From assembly GCF_033115175.1 (NCBI RefSeq), contig NC_084831.1:42440002-42504001 (forward strand): 64,000 bases of DNA. The letters are read 5' to 3'. The stretch comes from Lepus europaeus (lineage: Eukaryota; Chordata; Mammalia; Lagomorpha; Leporidae). This document shows positions 43,781 through 56,192 of the stretch, in pieces (position 1 is the first letter of the stretch; every line of letters starts with the position of its first letter). The translations under genes were made by a program, and so were the position numbers. The notes beneath the pieces are model-generated. The model made no database searches. It saw nothing but the letters and a program-made list of their open reading frames with translations, and was not told the origin of the DNA.

Positions 43781-44599
43781 AACAGGCTCAGTGTTGCCCA
43801 GTAAAGCTGAATCCAGGCTTACATCTAGGGCGAGGTGGGGGTAGGGGGCTACTAACAGCATTCTGGTCCCGGAACCACTAAGAGAAGCGTCTTTTATCAC
43901 ATTTCGGTAGTGGACACTGGTTTTCTGCTAAACATCATGCATCTCGCCATGGCGTGATGAGCTCATGTACACACACCACCCTGGGCAACTTCACTGATAC
44001 CTGAGTGTTCTGTCCTGGGAAAGCAAGTCACTGGATAATGTGATAAATATCCTTTATCCTACTGATCAAATGCACACTGTGGGATCCTTGGATTCAGACT
44101 GATTTCGAAATCTCAGTTCCCAGAAAGGTACTTTTCGGCTTTTTACCGGGCGTAGAGTTTAACAGCGCAGAAGTGCCAGCAGTCACAGAGCTGGGAACGA
44201 GAAAGGGTCGCACTTGCAGCATTCCCGACTGCCCTAAGCAAGCCTCATCTAAAGGCTGCGGGGGGGAAAGTCCCTGTCTCGATCTCCGGGGGCTGTTCTG
44301 CGTTTGCCCGGCGGTTCTGTGAAAACAGATAGATGCAGGGACCTAGAGGTCTGAGGCTCGGGCTAAAGCTCTGCCCGTGAGCCAACCCCGGCCCTCTGGA
44401 GGGGCTGCGAAGCTGTCCTTTTTGCCTATCTGAAACTCTTTCTCCAGACTCCCACTCCAGACCCCCAGCGCCCAGGCGAGGAAGCTGGAGCCCAGAGCTC
44501 CCTCAGGGCGCGCAGAAGAGCCCGGGGTGGGGGTGGGGGAGCTTCAAAACCGTTAGCTCGCATTTTTTCCTCCCTCCCTAAGGTTTCTTTTCTTTTCTC

Positions 44600-45700
44600 T
44601 TCCTGTCCAAATATTTCAAATTTCCCCGCCTTAAATAACAGTCTCCTTTTATTTAGCTAGTTTCTCCGGCAGGTTTGGCCGCCCGCTTGTCTCTGCCCCA
44701 CTACGGGTCCGGCGCGCTTCAGCGCCTCGCTGCTGCCCGCAGCCCCCGAGCGCTGCCCCCGGCCCAGCTTGCGCGTCCCAGGGCGCGCCCGCCGCAGCCG
44801 CGGCCCCCTCCTGCCGCGACCTCGCCTGACCTGGCTGTCCCGGCACCCAGCGCCAACTAAGGCCGCCCCCCACCCGGACGCCTGCCCGCCTGCCCGCCCG
44901 CCTGCCTGCCGCCCCAGCTCGACTTCCCTCCCCGGACTTTGGAGCGTCTTCTGCTTTTGGCTTTGGATCCCGGTAGCCCTGGACCTGCGGGAGGGCCGCG
45001 CAGATAGGACGCAGCGGAGGAGGCCGGTGGCCGGAGCCTGCCCCAGCCCCCACCCGCGGGTAACCTTGGAGGCGCCCTCGGAGTGAGTGTGTGCGCTCCC
45101 GCGCCAGCCGGCCGGGGCGAGCTGGCGCACAGCGCAGCGGGCTGGAGGCGGGAGCTGGGGGCGGGGAGGAGGAGCGGGCCCCGGCGCCTCCCGGCCGCCG
45201 CCGCCGCGCCCGGGGAGCTGCGGGTTACCCGAGCGGCCAGGCACTCCCCGCCCCTCCGGTCCCGGCCCTCAGGCAGCGGTCCCCGAGGACGCGGCAGCCA
45301 TCCCCCCGGGTGGTTCCGGCGACCTGTGCCCGAGGGACGGGGGCCGGAGGGCAGCGTGGGAGCAGACGCGAGCGGGCCGGTGAGTGCCCGGCTCTGCAGA
45401 GGTGAGCTGGCGGCCGGAGCGCCTCGGTCCCCGGCGCCGGGGCCAGCACTCCCTCCCCGCCCCCGGCCCCCCCCGCGACAGCTGAGGACAGCCGGGCTCC
45501 GGGCCGCGGGTGCGACTGCGAGGAGGCAAGCGCCTCTCCGGCTTCTCAGCCCCCAAGGCTGTTCGCAAAGTTGCGCTACGGTTCTGCTCGCCCCCGACCC
45601 CCCATAAGCCACTAGACTTCCGGGACGGAAAACGCACGTCCATTCGGGGAGACCCTCAGCTTGGGACGTGGGCGATCGCAGGAGGGCTGAGGTGCGCGAA
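44600..45700 (+). promoter_or_regulatory. orphan CpG island downstream of CDKN2C
   Basis: About 1.1 kb of CpG-dense sequence 2.7 kb beyond the CDKN2C poly(A) signal, with a moderately GC-rich approach from 43600. Plus-strand donor-like sites are GA|GTGAGT (45083), GGCCG|GTGAGT (45380) and GCAGAG|GTGAGC (about 45401). Long open frames here begin at GTG/TTG and have no known domain. It probably promotes a non-coding or distant-exon transcript on the plus strand; the identity is unknown. Confidence 0.6.
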
Positions 45701-48700
45701 CCCCCTAGGAGGGGTTCTGTGTTTTCATCCGGAGCTCTTTGGAAAATCTAGGGTGGATTTTCCGCTGAAGATACCTCAAAAGAATTAAAAATTCCCCCAG
45801 ATCTGGATACAGACTCGGTACATGAAGTTAAATGTTTTTGCCATCTGCCGTAGAAAAACAGTTGTGTGAGTTTCAGGTATTAGGATGTGGGTTTGGAATT
45901 TTCTGCGCTTTTAATCCTCAGAGACGTTGAATAACAGCGTACTAACATCCGGCAAATGAGCCAAGGTTATCCTTGCCACCACAGCACCTGCAAAAGCACA
46001 AATGGAACTGAAGCATTTTGCTTCCTAAGTTCTAAAATGGCTTCTGAACTGTCCAGAGGTACCAGCACGCACGGGGAAGGGGACCAGGGAACTGGAGGAG
46101 AGTTTGTACATATTTTTAAACGACATAGATGTTAGTACACTAAAATTCTTCCACCTAGCCCCTCTCTCCCCTCCAGCCCCCATCCTCATAGGTCGAGGAG
46201 GAATTTCAGTGCAGGCCTATCCAACAATTCTGTATACAGCCTTTTTTTCTTGCTTCCCATCTCCCCCCTCCTCCAAAAGAACACAAAACAACCGGCCAAA
46301 AACATCAGCTCTTTTGGGGAGGAAGTAAAAAACCACCAATCCTTATCCAGCTACACGTCATTTATTTTGAAAACTAAGGAGAACTGCAAACACCCAATGC
46401 TATGAAAGAAAAACTTACCAGGAACTCAATGCACTTAATTGGTGTAAATAATATTGTCTAAATAATAACATTGTCTGTTAGCATGAAAATGATGGGACCA
46501 TTCCTGGAACTCATAGGTGAAAAACTCAAAACTCTTTCTGGAAATTTTTGGACTGACTTCTGCTCTTCTTTATATTACACCAGTGCTGTAGTTGAAAAAA
46601 TTGATATTTTATCTTGACCATAAAAAGCAGTATCTTACCAACCAATTTTATTTTACTTATGTGCCTTAGATTTTCAGATTAATCATATGAATAATGAAAG
46701 TTCACATGTAAAGGAAAACAACCAAATTCTTGATCACAACCATATTAAAATATAGTCCACTCCTCTATCCTTTGTCAGTGTACAGTTTGCACAGCTTGCT
46801 GGAAAAGAAATCTATCCTGAGTTTAAAACTTATACTTTGGAAACATAATTTCTTTAAAAAAAAAAAAAACCTTACTGGTCTTTAGGAGTAAGTGTTCTGT
46901 AGTTTGGCAATTCTGTTGTACATATAATGCAACACTATCTCCTTTTCTTATATTTTGGAACTATTGCACATTTTGGGCCCAAATAATTCTTGTTTCACAG
47001 TTTTCTCCTTTAGATATATTTATTAAAAAGAGACTGTTCTCAATGATGCAGCAGCATTCTGATGCCCATGTGCTAATTCAAGCACTTCACACCAAACCTA
47101 CACAGCCCATTTAGAAATGAACATGGATTTCTTCTTTTGTCAAAATCTGGAACAGATATGAATGAATATTAACATTTGAAAGGCCTGGTATAATTAATAT
47201 GCAGATTAGCAATGATGTAGTGTGGTGATGATTCAAAATAAAATAGAAATACTCATATGTTAGAATAAGTGGAATGAGATGATTAGATTAAGCAGCATCT
47301 GATGAGTGACAGTATAATATACCTTATCCCTCATTTTCTAATTCCCAGTATTTAAATAAGCAATAATCTGTGTTGTAATATGCTTTTTAACTGTTAAAAA
47401 TACTACACACTAATCATCATAAGATAAAAATCATTCTGGAGTCCCTTTTTCAATGTTAGGTAAAAACATGATTAAAAGCAGTAGTTTTTAATATTTCACT
47501 ATACAGTTGCTTATAGTTTTGGCTAACCCCCATATTTTTGTTTTAACTTTTCTACTTTTTTTGCCTCCAGATTTTAGGTAATGAACACAAATAGTGTGGA
47601 GATAGAGGTTTCCAAGTTTCTTTTATTCCTGCTTTCTTAAGCCATCTATTATTTCTCTATTCAAAAACATTACTTGAACTTTGGAAATAATTTTTAGTGG
47701 TGCTAAAAAGTAGCTATTATCTTCATTAATTATTGGCCTATAAGTGAAAAAGCATTCAATCTGAATAAAAGTATGGAAGTTATAGTAATTGTGTATTTAT
47801 GTTTCAAATATAAATTAGTTGAAATGCTAAGAAATATTTAGTATTTTGACATATGCTAAAACTTCCAGCATAGAATCAAGAACTAGAAAACTCTGAAATT
47901 TATTTTTGCTCTTTGAGGATAATTGAATGTATTTAAGATTTCCATTTTCAGATAAGGCTAATCGCTTTAACCAATAAAAAGTTAAATTGTTAATACTTAT
48001 GGAAAAAATGGAGAGGACTATGATATCAACTCCAAAGCAATTTTTATGATTCCTACTGGTAAATTATATATTTTAGAGTTTGTTATTTTATACATATATT
48101 TACACTTAGCAGATAAACCAAGGTTTTCTATGTTTATAAATATATATTTGCACTATGCAAGTGTCAAATAATGCTTTTTGGTTCTGCCTTATATGAATAC
48201 TTTTATAAATGTGTATGTATATTGAGATATTTCTTACTAAAGTTTAGTAAATGGATATTTTGACCAAAGACTACCAATTTGCTTCACATTACTATTTTAA
48301 GATGTTATATTATGATCTACTACTAAAATATAAACTGACAATGTTTTAGATTTAGGTGAGGTCATTTTCATTAATAATCCAGGGAAGGATCTAAATTAAA
48401 ATTTTAGAACTAAATACACTGATGTAGGTCTTAGTTTTATCTAAGCCATTATTTTATATTCTTGACATGGAGCAAATATATTTTAAAAAATCCACTTAAC
48501 ACCTATTACATGATGGTCAATTTGCTAAAGAATCCAAAAACCAAGACAAAAAAAAAAAAGCAGAGCAGAGCAAAGACATCTCCCCCCACTCCCACTCCCC
48601 CTAAAAAAAACCCACAACAACATGTTTTCATTATGTCACAATGGTAAATATAAACAGATTAATTTTCTAGATATGGACAATTTTCCAGTTACCCCCTGAG

Positions 48701-49817
48701 CTTTTGTATCATTTTCACTTAGTAATGCTTTTAAAACTCATAGCTGAGGGAAAACACCACTATTTATGGTTATATGCATAATTTATATATATAATATCTT
48801 TTACTTACATACAACAGACACATGTTCTATCCAAAAATAGCAAGCTCAGCACCATTCTGAAAGGGTGAGTGGTTACAGTTGAACATCTGGACTAGACTGA
48901 GGGGCTGTTCAATGTGAAGCCAGCGTAGAGCCACATGGGAAAGAACACTGAACTGAGTGTATGCTGGCTAATTTGCTCAAGAGTAATCAAAATGGCTCTG
49001 AGCTAGTATAAATTGCCTACAGTTGTTTAAATATATGACACAAATAACTCTATACAAAGACAGTTAAAAGAAGGAACATATATATATGTTTATATTTAAT
49101 CCAGAAGGAGATCATAGATGTCATAGGGAAAATATTAACGTGGCAATGTAATGCAGATTTGTGCATAATAACATCAGCTGAAGGTCAATGGTTGCTCTCC
49201 ATTTCTCCTTAAAAAGCATGTTTATTGTGTTTTAAAGATTTAAGATACACAGTTCTTCAAATATATGACTGTTGTCATATATTAACATATTAATATTCTA
49301 ATTTTAAATTCCCACAAAAAAGTACTCCAAAATACTCTTTTAGTTTACCAGATTCTACTGAAAGATCTAACACTATGCTAAGATCGGTGGTAAACTTTTT
49401 GGTTTGCAACACAAAAGGATTTTAGAGATCAGTGCTTTCTAGGGAAATATTCTGCCTTGAATTACCAGGATGAAGAACTGGGAATTTTTAATAGCACTTT
49501 TTTGTCTTCTACAACAAGATTATATTGAGAATCAGTGTGAGATTAAATTATCATTTCTATAGTAAATTAATATTTTTATCAGTGTTTTGAGTTTAAATAT
49601 GTAGAATTTAAACAATAGAAGAGTATAGGACTATTTTGAAGTTTCTCTACTCAACGACAGAACATATTGGGAAGAAATCATCAGACATAAAATTCAAGCT
49701 ACAGAACAATGATATTAAATCAACTGGCAGAAAAATTGTCTCACTCAGTCTTCTGGGGAAAATGAATGGTAAGAAAAAATATTTAAATATCTTTCATTAG
49801 ATTAAAAGATTACCTCA
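45701..49817. other. unique AT-rich sequence, nothing recognised
   Basis: More than 4 kb without a SINE, L1 3' end or credible reading frame. Only A-runs (46855-46869, 48549-48560) and short AT tracts are seen. Confidence 0.55.
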
Positions 49818-49896
49818 GTGGATAAGAGATTCATTCTCTTTTTCTCTCTCTCTGCTTCTCAAATAAATTAAATAAGTAAATATATTTTTAAAAATA
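49818..49896 (+). repeat. CSINE 3'-end fragment
   Basis: GTGGATAAGAGATTC, CTCTTTTTCTCTCTCTCTGC, then TTCTCAAATAAATTAAATAAG: only the last 80 bases of a SINE. It is the sole C repeat between 33566 and 51668. Confidence 0.65.
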
Positions 49897-50269
49897 TTAT
49901 TGATCTCTTTTCCAATAGAGTAAAATCCTAGGAAATAAAATCCTAAATATTTAGGAAAGGGATATGAACATCCTAAAATCAAGTGATCTGTCTTTATGAA
50001 ATATGATAGTAACTGATATGAGAGGATTTTCTCAAGATGTTTTCATATCATTATGAATATGTTAGCATGAAAAATTGGCTCAATAATATCTTGAATTTTT
50101 TGAATTTTTTATTTTTATCATCATTTGCAGGCTATTAATCATATGTATACAAAGAAAATAGGAAGTACTTTGATAAATGTCTTTTCTTTTTGGTATTTCT
50201 CAATTTATCCACCTACATTTTAGTGACAGAAAAGAAATGCATAAACAAATTAATATGTCAATATTTATC

Positions 50270-50500
50270 TTGCATCTGTATTACCTAGTTTAATATTCAT
50301 AACCTCTCTATAATTCATATATATATAATTCATGTATATATTCATATATATATTCAACCCTCAAGAACATATATATTCATAACCTCTCTATAAATTGGGC
50401 TTATTTTACAAATCAGAAAACTCAGATTTGGTGATAAGCAACTTGTCCATATCACAGGCTAGTAATTTATAGTATAAGGATGCAAATTTTCCACTGCATT
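50270..50500 (+). repeat. MIR with an internal duplication
   Basis: TTTACAAATCAGAAAACTCAG and AGCAACTTGTCCATATCAC mark MIR. The word ATTCATAACCTCTCTATAA appears twice (50296-50314 and 50375-50393) around an ATATAT/ATTCA tract. Confidence 0.65.
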
Positions 50501-50634
50501 GTGGCCAAATGGAAAGATCTCTCAGGAAAATGACCACAAATCAGTCAACTCAACACTCACATATTAAGCACCCATCATTATGGTCACTTAATAGGTTTAC
50601 TATCTTGGGACCATTTATATATGAGGTTTTCCAC

Positions 50635-50745
50635 TTCTATAAAATGGGGATAATAGTACCTAATTTGCCATGTTGTAAATAATCAATGTGTGTACAAAAT
50701 TCCTGGCCTCAGTGAGCCTTTAGCAGATAACTACTAAAGCTATTG
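50635..50745 (+). repeat. MIR fragment
   Basis: ACTTCTATAAAATGGGGATAA followed by TAGTACC and TTCCTGGC: the MIR 3' half. Confidence 0.65.
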
Positions 50746-51269
50746 AGGGAATACAGAGTAATATCAATTCATTATTGATCTCAAGAGACTGAAAAACTTC
50801 TTGGGTAAATAAAGTTCACATATGGCATAGAAATATAAAAACTGGAAAGTGGGTAGGGCATAAGCAAGTGCATGGTAATGTGCAGTGTAGATTGCACCAA
50901 ATTAGGGGAAAATCATATTAGAAGGTTAATGATATGGATTTAAATATCCTAAAGTAGAAAACTTCCATTACTAAGAAGAAAATGGGAAAGTTGCCTAAAG
51001 ATGATTGTTTTTCCAGCTTATAATCTCTGAGAGTGCCTATATCTAATAAAAAATATAAGGTGGACAATGGAAAGTGATTGCATAGGGAGAAAATACGTTA
51101 TGATGAGCATATATAAGCAGTATCTTGAAAGGTATATTTCACCATTTTAGAATAAGTGACTGTGACACTGATTCAAATACAATATAAAAATAGCAAGGCG
51201 TTTCATAATATCACAAAATTGGGTCTATATGTAATCAGTATCAGACAGTGAGTGGCATTAAAGCCATGT

Positions 51270-51410
51270 AAATGTTATTTCTAACTCTGCTACTTACTTT
51301 GTGTCTCAGCTTGCAACAGGCACTTAACTTTTCTGACCTTCACTTTCCTCGTTTGTTAACTGGTTGTAATACTATATACTTTACAGGCTGTAATAATTAC
51401 AAATAAAATT
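51270..51410 (+). repeat. MIR fragment
   Basis: CTCTGCTACTTACTTTGTG, then CACTTAACTTTTCTGACC, then TTTCCTCGTTTGTTAACTGG, in MIR order. Confidence 0.65.
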
Positions 51411-51667
51411 TATTAATAAACTACTTCAGTCTCTAATATGTGACACTTGGAAGACCATATACCAACAGATTTCCCCAGACTTAGATTTAGTTATATTAAC
51501 AGAAAGAAAAGAAAATCCTTCTAGAGACCCATGACCCAGAGTAATACAGACAGTTTCTGATTGAAAATAAAAATAAAAACTTTGAATTAAGACTTAAAGT
51601 TGTCACTCAAAGCAACTTTACACAACCATGTATCTGATTAACATCTAAATGCAGTTTTATTTTTTAA

Positions 51668-51979
51668 ATCTTTTTTTTTAAGATTTATTTATCAATTTGA
51701 AAGCTATAGAGAGGGAGAGACAGAAATCTTCCATGCATTGGTTTACTCCCCAAATGGCTGCACCAACCAGGGCTGGGCCTGTCCCAAGCCAGGAGCCAGA
51801 AGCTTCTCTGTGGGTACAGAGACCCAGGAACTTGGACCACTGCCATCCTTGGCTGCTTTCCCAGGTGCACTAGAGGGAAACTGGATTGAAAGTGGAGCAG
51901 CTGAGACTCCAACTGGCGCCGATGTTGGATGCAGGCACTGCAGGTGGAGGCTAACCTTCTACCCCACAGCACAGGCCCC
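51668..51979 (-). repeat. CSINE, first after the SINE-poor zone
   Basis: TTAAGATTTATTTATCAATTTG start; head end CAGCACAGGCCCC. Confidence 0.88.
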
Positions 51980-52442
51980 AGGTACATTCAGTTTAATAAC
52001 CACATGTGTAAGATACTGTTCTGAATGCTTAGTTTACAGACATGAATCAGACACCATTTCAACCCTCAAGAATTAGTGATTTCATGAGAGGAACAAAATG
52101 CTAATGCTGGGTACAATATAGTATTAGGCACAACTAAGGCATAAAATAATAATAACTTTAACTTGGGAAATAATAATAGTAAGTACCTGGGAGAAACCAA
52201 ATTCCATTTCCAAAAAGCTACTTTTTAAGAATCAAATAGACTTCCATTTCCAACAAAATGAAGACTAAGAAGTCTTCTTAGAACAAAACAAATAGATTTC
52301 TGAATAAAATATTTGTAAAACATATTTTGGAATGCAGGGTTGTGTTGATAAGAAAGTAGGGGAAATCTACAGCTATCAAAAATGAATGAAAGTGAATCCT
52401 GATGCCAGCTGCTGTGGGGGGAGAGGCACCTATTGATCCTTG

Positions 52443-52858
52443 AAATATTAGTTTCCTGGGGCTGCCATAACAAAATACCACGAATTCAGTGCCGTAAACA
52501 ATAGCAATGTTCCTGTCTCACAGCGCCAAGTCTGAATCAAGGTGTCTATAGAGTTAGTTCCTTCTGAGGGCTGTAAAGGGACTCTGTTCCTTGTTTCCTA
52601 CTTCTGATAACTCCAGGCATTTTGGGTCTTGTGGGTGGTATTCCCTCTGTGTTTTCATGTACTCTTTCTTCTATGTGCCTCTGTCTCTGTTCAAATTTCC
52701 CTTTGGATAAGGACATCAGTCCTATTGGATTAGGGCCCACATTAACACCCTCTTCTTAACCAGATAAAAGCAAAGACCCTCTTTCCAAACAGTCACATTC
52801 ACATGTACTAGGGATTAGGACTTCAACATCAACTCATAATATCTGCTGAACTATAGTT
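52443..52858. mobile_element. ancient LTR-type repeat, family not assigned
   Basis: TTAGTTTCCTGGGGCTGCC at the start and GGACATCAGTCCTATTGGATTAGG inside belong to a very common old mammalian repeat with LTR-like ends. I cannot name the family with certainty. Confidence 0.5.
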
Positions 52859-52867
52859 TTAATTTTT

Positions 52868-53104
52868 TTTTTTTGACAGGCAGAGTGGACAGAGAGAGAG
52901 ACAGAGAGAAAGGTCTTCCTTTTGCCGTTGGTTCACCCTCCAATGGCCGCCACGGTTGGCGCGCTGCGACCAGTGCACCGCGCTGACCCGATGGCAGGAG
53001 CCAGGTGCTTCTCCTGGTCTCCCATGGGGTGCAGGGCCCAAGGACTTGGGCCATTCTCCACTGCACTCCCTGGCCACAGCAGAGAGCTGGCCTGGAAGAG
53101 GGGC
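52868..53104 (-). repeat. CSINE, GC-rich subfamily, 5'-truncated
   Basis: Poly-T and GACAGGCAGAGTGGACAG start; stops at GGAAGAGGGGCA, losing the head. TTAATTTTT flanks both sides, so truncation occurred at insertion. Confidence 0.88.
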
Positions 53105-53228
53105 ATTAATTTTTAAGAGACTCAGAGGGATAAAAGCCAAAGTTTAGGGCCATTACAAGGCAGGAAGACTGACAGAAGCCTAAAGGGGAATTCTAAAGGA
53201 AACAAGTGGATTTAAATATTCAAATATT

Positions 53229-53476
53229 GGGCCAGCGCTGTGGCAAAGTGGGTAAAGCCACCACCTGCAGTGCCAGCATCCCATAAGGGTTCTGGTTTGA
53301 ACCCTGGCTGCTCCACTTCCGATCCAGCTCTCTATTGTGGCCTGGGAAAGCAGCAGAATATAGCCCAAGACCTTGGGCCCCTGCACCCACGTGGGAGACC
53401 CAGAGGAAGCTCGTGGCTTTGGATCAGCGCAGCTCTGGCCCATTGCAGTCATTTGGAGAATGAACTAGTGTATGGA

Positions 53477-53512
<36 letters not shown>

Positions 53513-53578
53513 CTCTACCTCTCTCTGTAACTCTGCCTTTCAAATAAATAAATAAATAAATCTTTAAAAAATAAATAT
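53229..53578 (+). repeat. CSINE with (CT)n
   Basis: Head GGGCCAGCGCTGTGGCAAAG. Perfect TSD ATATTCAAATATT at 53216-53228 and 53579-53591. Confidence 0.93.
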
Positions 53579-53835
53579 ATATTCAAATATTTTGCTCCAT
53601 CATAAATCCTTTATTGGCAGTGTTTTATAATTATTGCCTGCTTTATTGTGGCTTATTTCTTCATTTTTTGCATGCCTTGAAGAGAAGTTTTTCACTTAAT
53701 GAAGTTAAGAAGAGCTGTATAAACTGATATGGAGTAATGAATGGATAAATATGATATACCTATATAATGAAATATTTTCAGACAAAAAATAAAGTACTGA
53801 TTTATGCTACAACGTGGATGAATCTCAAAAACATG

Positions 53836-54170
53836 CTGGCACTATGGTGCAATAGGTTAAGCCTCTGCTTGTGATAGTGTTGACATCTCATATCAGAGTG
53901 CCAGCTCCAGTACCAGCTGCTCCCCTTAGGATCCAGCTCCCTACTAAAGTACCTGGGAAGCAGCAGAAGATGGCCCAGGTATTTGGGCCCCTCCACTAAC
54001 ATGGGAAACCCAGATGGAGTTCTGGGCTCCTAGCTTTGTCTTTGCCCAGTCCAAGCTGTTGCAACCCTTTTGGGGAGTAAACCAGGAGGTGGAAGATCTC
54101 TCTCTCTCTCTCTCGCTCCCTCACTTTGTCACTCTACCTTTTAAATAAATAAATAAATCTCTTAAAATTT
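53836..54170 (+). repeat. CSINE in L1M (1)
   Basis: Head CTGGCACTATGGTGCAATAG; tail CCTTTTAAATAAATAAATAAATC. Imperfect TSD AAAAACATGCTG / AAAAATGTGCTG. Confidence 0.88.
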
Positions 54171-54289
54171 TTATTTAAAAATGTGCTGAAAGAAACTGAC
54201 ACAAAAGACCACATAGCGTATGATTCTATTTATATCGAATGTCCATAATAGGCAAATATCTAGAGACAGATAGTAGATTAATGAGGGAT

Positions 54290-54544
54290 CAACATTGTGG
54301 TGCAGTGGACTAAGCCACTGCCTGCAACACCAGCATCCTGTATGAGTACAGTTTGAATCCTGGCTGTTCCACTCCCAATCCAGCTCCCTTCTAATGGCCT
54401 GGGAAAGAAGCAGAAGATGGCCCAAGTGCTTGGGCCCCTGCCACCCATGTGGGAGACCCAGATGAAGCTTCTGTCTCCTGGCTTCAGTCTGGCCCAGCCC
54501 TCCCTAGCCATTATGACCATTTGAGGATTGAACCAGTGCATAGA

Positions 54545-54582
<38 letters not shown>

Positions 54583-54596
54583 CTCTGCCTTTCAAA
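54290..54596 (+). repeat. CSINE in L1M (2)
   Basis: Head ATCAACATTGTGGTGCAGTGG; (CT)n at 54550-54577; tail CTTTCAAATATATATATATA, which merges into an AT microsatellite. Confidence 0.88.
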
Positions 54597-54645
54597 TATA
54601 TATATATATATATACACATACATACTAATATATATATATATATAT

Positions 54646-54962
54646 TTTACAGGCAGAGTGGATAGTGAGAGAGAGAGACAGAGAGAAAGGTCTTCCTTTT
54701 TGCCGCTGGTTCACCCTCCAATGGCCGCTGCGGCAGGCACATCTCGCTGATCCAAAGGCAGGAGCCAGGTGCTTCTCCTGGTCTCCCATGCGGGTGCAGG
54801 GCCCAAGGACTTGGGCCATCCTCCACAGCCTTCCCGGGCCATAGCAGAGAGCTGGCCTGGAAGAGGGGCAACCGGGATAGAATCCGGCGCCCCAACTGGG
54901 ACTAGAACCCGGTGTGCCAGAGCCGCAAGGCGGAGGATTAGCCTATTAAGCCACGGCGTCGG

Positions 54963-54963
<1 letters not shown>
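54646..54963 (-). repeat. CSINE, GC-rich subfamily, in an AT microsatellite (3)
   Basis: TTTTACAGGCAGAGTGGATAG start with almost no poly-T; head end CACGGCGTCGGCC. TA repeats lie on both sides (54598-54645 and 54966-54998), so it inserted into an existing (TA)n. Confidence 0.9.
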
Positions 54964-55001
<38 letters not shown>

Positions 55002-55085
55002 GGTTGTTGGGAATATGAAAGAGGGGAACATGAAATGACTGCTAATGGGTACAAAGTTCCTTTTTGAGGTAATAAAAATGTTCTT

Positions 55086-55419
55086 TTTTTTTTTTTTTTT
55101 TTTGACAGGCAGAGTGGACAGTGAAAGAGAGAGACAGAGAGGAAGGTCTTCCTTTTGCCTTTGGTTCAGCCTCCAATGGCCGCTGCGGCCGGCGCACCGC
55201 ACTGATCTGATGGCAGGAGCCAGGTGCTTCTCCTGGTCTCCCGTGGGGTGCAGGGCCCAAGCACTTGGGCCATCCTCCCTCTGCACTCCCTGGCCACAGC
55301 AGAGAGCTGGCCTGGAAGAGGGGCAACCGGGACAGAATCCGGTGCCCCAACCGGGACTAGAACCCGGTGTGCCGGTGCCACAAGGTGGAGGATTAGCCTG
55401 TTGAGTCAAGGCGCCGGCC
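55086..55419 (-). repeat. CSINE, GC-rich subfamily, in L1M (4)
   Basis: T run then GACAGGCAGAGTGGACAG; head end AAGGCGCCGGCC. Perfect 15-bp TSD AATAAAAATGTTCTT at 55071-55085 and 55420-55434. Confidence 0.95.
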
Positions 55420-55495
55420 AATAAAAATGTTCTTGAACTAGATAGTGGTGATTATGGTTCAACTTGATGAATATACTAAAAACTAGTAAATTGGG

Positions 55496-55808
55496 ATTGG
55501 TGATTGACTTAATGGTTAAGTTGTCACCTGGGATGCTTGCATCCCATCTCAGAGCCTGGGTTCAAGTCCCAGCTCTGCTCCTGATGCTAGCTTCCTGCTA
55601 ATGTGTGTGCATCCTAGGAGACAGCAGACAGTGGCTCAAGTAGTTGGGTCCCTGCCATTCACATGAGAGACCTGGATTGAGTTCTTGGTTCCTGGCTTGG
55701 GCCTGGCCCAGCCCCAGCCATGGCAGCCATTTGGGGAACGAACCAGCAGATGAAAGACTCTCTCTCTCTCTTTCTCTCTGCTTTTCAAATAAATAAAATA
55801 AATATATA
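55496..55808 (+). repeat. CSINE in L1M (5), tail split
   Basis: Older copy starting GGGATTGGTGATTGACTTAATGG; tail CTTTTCAAATAAATAAAATAAAT. Its tail is cut by the next element and resumes at about 56193 (ATAAAATAAATC). Confidence 0.85.
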
Positions 55809-55856
55809 TTTTAAAATATTTTTTATTTATGTGAAAGATAGAGTTACAGAGAAGGA

Positions 55857-55928
<72 letters not shown>

Positions 55929-56192
55929 ATATCTTACCTCTGCTGATTCACTCCCCAAATGGCTGCAATGGCAGGGGCTGGGCCGGACTGAAGCAAGGAG
56001 CCAGAAGCTTCATCTCGGTCTCCCACATGGCTGCAGGGGCCCAAGCACTTGGGCCATCTTCTGCTGCTTCCTCAGGTGCATTAGCAGGAAGCGGGATCTG
56101 AAGAGGAGCAGCAGGGACTTGAGTAGGTACCCATATGGGATGCAGGTGCTGCAGGAGGCAGATTAACTAGCTATACAACAGTGCTGGCCCCA
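55809..56192 (-). repeat. CSINE in the tail of (5), with (GAAA)n
   Basis: TTTTTTATTTATGTGAAAGATAG start; head end CAGTGCTGGCCCC. Its GA-rich zone has become a long GAAA array. Confidence 0.88.
55864..55930. repeat. (GAAA)n microsatellite
   Basis: About 16 near-perfect GAAA units inside a CSINE; likely length-variable. Confidence 0.95.

Noticed and set aside
43736-43803. Ala-Pro repeat peptide
   Set aside because: It is a reading of the (CCGCAC)n repeat and has no gene context.
44657-45612. Overlapping 124-251 codon frames on both strands of the orphan CpG island
   Set aside because: Non-ATG starts in several cases and Pro/Arg/Ala/Gly-rich content in all frames. This is the normal effect of high GC, which removes stop codons.
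48540-48625. Direct repeats near short A-rich runs considered as a CRISPR-like or satellite array
   Set aside because: Only simple A/C-rich low complexity; no regular repeat-spacer structure anywhere in the window, as expected for a mammalian genome.
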